Origin: CAYUEQ01 sp964443805
Lineage (GTDB): Bacteria; Bacillota_I; Bacilli_A; RF39; UBA660
DNA: 35,957 bases
NCBI GenBank assembly: GCA_964443805.1
Contig: CAYUEQ010000002.1
Span: 1-35,957, forward strand
Direction: 5' to 3'
Shown: positions 32,594 through 35,957 of the stretch, piece by piece
Position numbering within the stretch: position 1 is the stretch's first letter
Layout: every line of letters begins with the position of its first letter
Notes under the pieces: generated by a model
The model's database searches: none
What the model was told of the DNA's origin: nothing
What the model saw: the letters and a program-made list of their open reading frames with translations, nothing else
Program-made: the position numbers and the translations under genes

Positions 32594-32602
32594 TGTTATA
32601 AT
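32594..32602 (+). promoter_or_regulatory. Extended -10 promoter before recF-gyrB-gyrA
   Basis: TGTTATAAT (32594-32602) with no clear -35. A 6-bp hairpin (AGGTAT/ATACCT, 32609-32632) lies in the leader about 60 nt before recF. Confidence 0.5.
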
Positions 32603-32668
32603 TGTTTTAGGTATAGGAGTACTTAAATACCTTAAATTTTATTATAACGTCAAAAAAGAGGCAAAAGA

Positions 32669-33763
32669 ATGCAAATATTAAATTTAAACTTAGTTAATTT
32701 TAGAAATTACTCAAATTTAGAACTATCATTTTCAAATTCAATAAATTTAATAATAGGAAATAATGGTTCTGGTAAAACAAATTTAATAGAAGCAATCTAT
32801 ATGTTAGCTCTAACTAAATCTTTTAGAGGAACAACTGATGGAGTAGTTATTAAGAAAAATGAAGAGAAAACATTAATTGAAGGTTTAATTGAAAATAATT
32901 TAAAAACTAAATATTCATTAGAATTATCTAAAACTGGAAAGAAAGCAAAAATAAGATCAAAAAAAGTAAATAAATTAAGCGATTATATATCTAATATAAA
33001 TGTTGTATTATTTAATCCTGATGATCTTTATTTAATAAAATCAACACCAAGTGTTAGAAGAAAGCTTTTAAATGTTGAAATATCTCAATTAAATAATACT
33101 TATCTAAAAGATTTAAACAATTATAACTCGTTGATTAAACAACGTAATGCTTATTTAAAAACATTATATATAAATAGCTATGCATCAAGAGATTATTTAA
33201 ATATTTTGACTGAAAAAATAATTGATTATGGTGAAAAAATTTATTTAAAAAGAAAAAAATTTTTAGATAATATTAATAAGTACTTAGCAGATATATTTTT
33301 AGATATAACAACTACAGAAGGATTAAAAGTAAAATATACATCTGATTATAATAATTTTGAGAGGAAAACTGTAGCTGAAAAATATAAAAATACTGTAGAA
33401 AAGGATATAATATTAGGAAAAACTACTATTGGAATCCATCATGATGATTTTAAATTTATTTTAGATAAAGATAATTTAAAAGATTATGGTAGTGAAGGAT
33501 ATCAAAAAATAGCTATTTTATCATTTAGATTAGCAGAAATTAAACTATTCTATGATATAAAAGGTTATTATCCAATTTTGATTTTAGATGATTTGTTTAG
33601 CGAAATAGATAAAGACAAAATTAATAATATTATGAAATATTTAAATAAAGAAGTACAAACATTTATAACAGTTACTGATTTAGAAAAAGTAGATAAAAAA
33701 TTAATTGAAGAAAGTAATATTTTTGAAGTTAGTTTAGGTAAAGTAGAGGAGAAAAAAGTGTGA
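32669..33763 (+). CDS. recF: DNA replication and repair protein RecF
   Basis: 364 residues. SMC-like ATPase that loads RecA at gaps. Walker A IGNNGSGKTNLIEAIY (about 30-45), KSFRG, VVLFNPDDLYLIKSTPSVRRKLL, GIHHDDF, signature GSEGYQKIAILSFRLAEI and Walker B ILILDDLFSEID. ATG after GAGG. Its stop overlaps the gyrB start (GTGA). Confidence 0.96.
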   Translation: MQILNLNLVNFRNYSNLELSFSNSINLIIGNNGSGKTNLIEAIYMLALTKSFRGTTDGVVIKKNEEKTLIEGLIENNLKTKYSLELSKTGKKAKIRSKKVNKLSDYISNINVVLFNPDDLYLIKSTPSVRRKLLNVEISQLNNTYLKDLNNYNSLIKQRNAYLKTLYINSYASRDYLNILTEKIIDYGEKIYLKRKKFLDNINKYLADIFLDITTTEGLKVKYTSDYNNFERKTVAEKYKNTVEKDIILGKTTIGIHHDDFKFILDKDNLKDYGSEGYQKIAILSFRLAEIKLFYDIKGYYPILILDDLFSEIDKDKINNIMKYLNKEVQTFITVTDLEKVDKKLIEESNIFEVSLGKVEEKKV

Positions 33764-35676
33764 AAGAACAACATTATGACGATAGTGATATTCAAGTATT
33801 AGAAGGTTTAGAGGCAGTAAGAAAAAGACCTGGAATGTATATAGGAAGTACCGGTTCTAGAGGACTTCATCATTTAGTATGGGAAATTGTTGATAATGCA
33901 GTTGATGAAGCATTGGCTGGTTATAGTGATGATATTGAAGTTATTATTGGAAAGAACAATACAATAACAGTTAAAGATGATGGAAGAGGTATTCCAACAG
34001 GTATTAACGACAAAACAGGTTTATCAACAATCGAAACTATATATACTGTTTTACATGCTGGTGGTAAATTCGGTGGTGGAGGATATAAAGTATCAGGAGG
34101 ACTACATGGTGTAGGTGCCAGTGTAGTTAATGCTTTATCATCTTGGTTAGAAGTAAAAGTATATCAAAATGGAAAAATTCATTACCAAAGATTTGAAAAT
34201 GGAGGAAAAAGCTTAGAACCATTAAAAATAATTGGTGAATGTAATATAAATAGAACTGGTACCACAGTTACATTTCAACCAGACCCAACAATTTTTAAAG
34301 AAACACAAATATTTGAATATGCTATTCTAGAAAAAAGATTACAAGAAATGGCTTTCTTAAATAAAGGTCTAAGAATTATTTTAATTGATGAAAGAGAAGA
34401 TGATAAAAGAAAAGAATTCTTATACAATGGAGGAATTGTTGAATATATTCAATTATTAAATAAATCAAAGAAACCTGTTCATGAGACAATTGTTTATGTT
34501 GAGGGTAAAATTGATGATATTATAATTGAAGTAGCTTTTCAATATAACGATTCATATAATCCAAATATTTATTCTTATACAAATAATATAAATACACCTG
34601 AAGGTGGAACACACGAAGATGGTGTTAAAAGATCTTTAACAAGAGTAATTAATAATTATTCTAGAAATAGTAAAATATTAAAGGAAAACGATGATAGTTT
34701 TACGGGTGATGATGTTCGTGAAGGAATTACAATGATTATTTCTTGTAAGCATCAGGATCCACAATTTGAAGGTCAAACAAAATCTAAATTAGGAAATGTT
34801 GAAGTTCGTAAAATAGCAGATGAAATATTTAGTAAAGGTTTAGAAAGATTTTTAATGGAAAATCCAGATCAAGCTAAACTAATAATAGAAAAAACTATGA
34901 CAGCTGCAAGAGCTAGAGTAGCAGCAAAAAAAGCTCGAGAATTAACAAGAAGAAAAGGTGGATTAGATTTAACTAATACAATGGGAAAACTAGTAGATTG
35001 TAAAAGTAAAGACCCATCAATTAGTGAAATATTTTTAGTCGAGGGTGATTCAGCAGGTGGTACTGCTATTAAAGCTCGAGATTTTTATACACAAGCTATA
35101 TTACCTTTAAGAGGAAAAGTTTTAAACGTAGAAAAAGCAAGACTAGACAAAGCTTTAAGTAATGAAGAAATAAGAACTATAATAACTGCTTTTGGAACAG
35201 GAATAGGCGATGAATTTGATATTAATAAACTTAGATATCATAAAATTGTTATAATGACCGATGCGGATGTTGATGGATCACATATTAGAACGTTACTTTT
35301 AACGCTGTTTTATCGCTTTTTTAAACCGATTGTTGAGGCAGGACACATATATGCTGCCCAACCACCTTTATATGTTGTAAAACATGGTAAAACTACTAAA
35401 TATGTTTTAACAGATAAAGAGTTAGATGAATATTTAAAAACATTACCAGAAAAAACTAGATATGAAGTAAGTAGAAATAAAGGTCTTGGTGAGATGGATG
35501 ATATTGAATTAAGAGAAACAACAATGCAGATTGATACAAGAGTATTAAGAAAAATAACAGTAGATGATGCAATAGCAGCTGATAAAGTTTTTGAAACTTT
35601 AATGGGTGATGATGTGGAACCTCGAAGAAACTTTATTGAAGAAAATGCTACATACGTAGAAAATCTGGATGTTTAG
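33760..35676 (+). CDS. gyrB: DNA gyrase subunit B
   Basis: 638 residues from a GTG start (33760), after AGAGGAG. ATPase domain: VRKRPGMYIGSTG, IVDNAVDEALAG, DDGRGIP, GLHGVGASVVNALS. TOPRIM domain: FLVEGDSAGGTA, LPLRGKVLNVEKA, IIMTDADVDGSHIRTLLL, and RNKGLGEM; end DVEPRRNFIEENA. Forms the A2B2 supercoiling enzyme with gyrA. Confidence 0.98.
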   Translation: MKEQHYDDSDIQVLEGLEAVRKRPGMYIGSTGSRGLHHLVWEIVDNAVDEALAGYSDDIEVIIGKNNTITVKDDGRGIPTGINDKTGLSTIETIYTVLHAGGKFGGGGYKVSGGLHGVGASVVNALSSWLEVKVYQNGKIHYQRFENGGKSLEPLKIIGECNINRTGTTVTFQPDPTIFKETQIFEYAILEKRLQEMAFLNKGLRIILIDEREDDKRKEFLYNGGIVEYIQLLNKSKKPVHETIVYVEGKIDDIIIEVAFQYNDSYNPNIYSYTNNINTPEGGTHEDGVKRSLTRVINNYSRNSKILKENDDSFTGDDVREGITMIISCKHQDPQFEGQTKSKLGNVEVRKIADEIFSKGLERFLMENPDQAKLIIEKTMTAARARVAAKKARELTRRKGGLDLTNTMGKLVDCKSKDPSISEIFLVEGDSAGGTAIKARDFYTQAILPLRGKVLNVEKARLDKALSNEEIRTIITAFGTGIGDEFDINKLRYHKIVIMTDADVDGSHIRTLLLTLFYRFFKPIVEAGHIYAAQPPLYVVKHGKTTKYVLTDKELDEYLKTLPEKTRYEVSRNKGLGEMDDIELRETTMQIDTRVLRKITVDDAIAADKVFETLMGDDVEPRRNFIEENATYVENLDV

Positions 35677-35690
35677 GTGGGTGGATAAAA

Positions 35691-35957
35691 ATGAATGAAG
35701 AAAAAAAAGAAAATTTAGAAATAGAAAATTCTGTTAATGAAGAAAAAATATCTGATAAATTAGACGAAATGAATATAGTTGAAGAAATGGAAACATCGTT
35801 TTTAGAATATTCAATGAGTGTTATTATTTCAAGAGCATTACCAGATTTAAGAGATGGACTAAAACCAGTTCATCGAAGAATTTTATATTCAATGTATGAA
35901 TCAGGATTTACTCCTGATAAACAACATCGTAAATGTGCTAGAGCTGTTGGGGATGTT
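35691..35957 (+). CDS. gyrA: DNA gyrase subunit A (first 89 codons; continues outside the window)
   Basis: ATG follows AGGTGGGTGG, 14 nt after gyrB. From about residue 31 it is typical GyrA: EEMETSFLEYSMSVIISRAL, PDLRDGLKPVHRRILYSM, and HRKCARAVGDV, where the window stops just before the quinolone-resistance region. The 30 or so residues before this are an acidic, Glu/Lys/Asn-rich extension, longer than the few residues usual in Bacilli. Confidence 0.96.
   Translation, partial: MNEEKKENLEIENSVNEEKISDKLDEMNIVEEMETSFLEYSMSVIISRALPDLRDGLKPVHRRILYSMYESGFTPDKQHRKCARAVGDV

Noticed and set aside
1..35957. CRISPR arrays, insertion sequences, tRNA or rRNA genes
   Set aside because: No regularly spaced repeats, transposase genes, cloverleaf-like segments or rRNA sequences were recognised on either strand.
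1..35957. Mollicute-like code with UGA as Trp, suggested by the low G+C
   Set aside because: agrB, rnpA and recF end at TGA in normal positions, and Trp positions in conserved proteins use TGG.

Overview
The window is about 36 kb of very AT-rich DNA with tight operons, the standard genetic code (UGA is used as a stop) and AGGAGG/GGTGAT-type ribosome sites. Gene content and order point to an endospore-forming member of the Bacilli, probably a reduced gut-type lineage near Erysipelotrichales/RF39-like groups; that placement is inference. It spans the chromosomal origin: nearly all genes left of about 29.1 kb are on the minus strand and those to the right on the plus strand, so genes run with replication. 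The exceptions are agrBD and a class A PBP gene, which run head-on.

Right part (19.8-35.9 kb): a penicillin-binding protein, a Noc/ParB protein with a very long acidic tail, rsmG, mnmG, mnmE, jag (khpB), yidC, rnpA, rpmH, a bipartite oriC around dnaA (DnaA boxes on both sides, and tandem boxes plus a DnaA-trio-like element after dnaA), dnaN, a ComK-family gene, recF, gyrB and the start of gyrA. ComK between dnaN and recF is unusual.

Middle (5.6-19.7 kb): a block recalling the Bacillus subtilis argS-to-mbl region: argS, DUF1934, rpoE (delta), prfA, prmC, spoIIR, mntP, fba, murA, a degenerate SGNH-like protein, a GC-richer non-coding stretch that looks like a structured RNA, a small membrane protein, rpmE, an ATP-grasp protein, rpiB, a DUF1146 protein, spoIID, spoIIQ, spoIIID and, where mbl is expected, a shrunken MreB-like protein. 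Four sporulation genes (spoIIR, spoIID, spoIIQ, spoIIID) show that engulfment and mother-cell/forespore signalling are encoded. In two of them (spoIIR, spoIIID) the ribosome site lies in the 3' arm of a perfect hairpin.

Left part (0-5.6 kb): a complete agr-type quorum-sensing cassette lies between the mbl-like gene and the csp-hpf-secA group. AgrB (processing protease) and a 40-residue AgrD precursor, started by TTG, are read rightwards; the AgrC-like kinase and AgrA-like LytTR regulator are read leftwards, meeting at a shared terminator. AgrD has Ser, not Cys, at the expected ring-closing position, which predicts a lactone pheromone with ring Ser-Phe-Lys-Ile-Trp. An 11-bp motif recurs upstream of both divergent promoters (csp and agrB) and may be the AgrA operator.

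This agr cassette is the best candidate for an undescribed system. Next come the structured RNA, the degenerate MreB-like protein and the hairpin-controlled spore genes.
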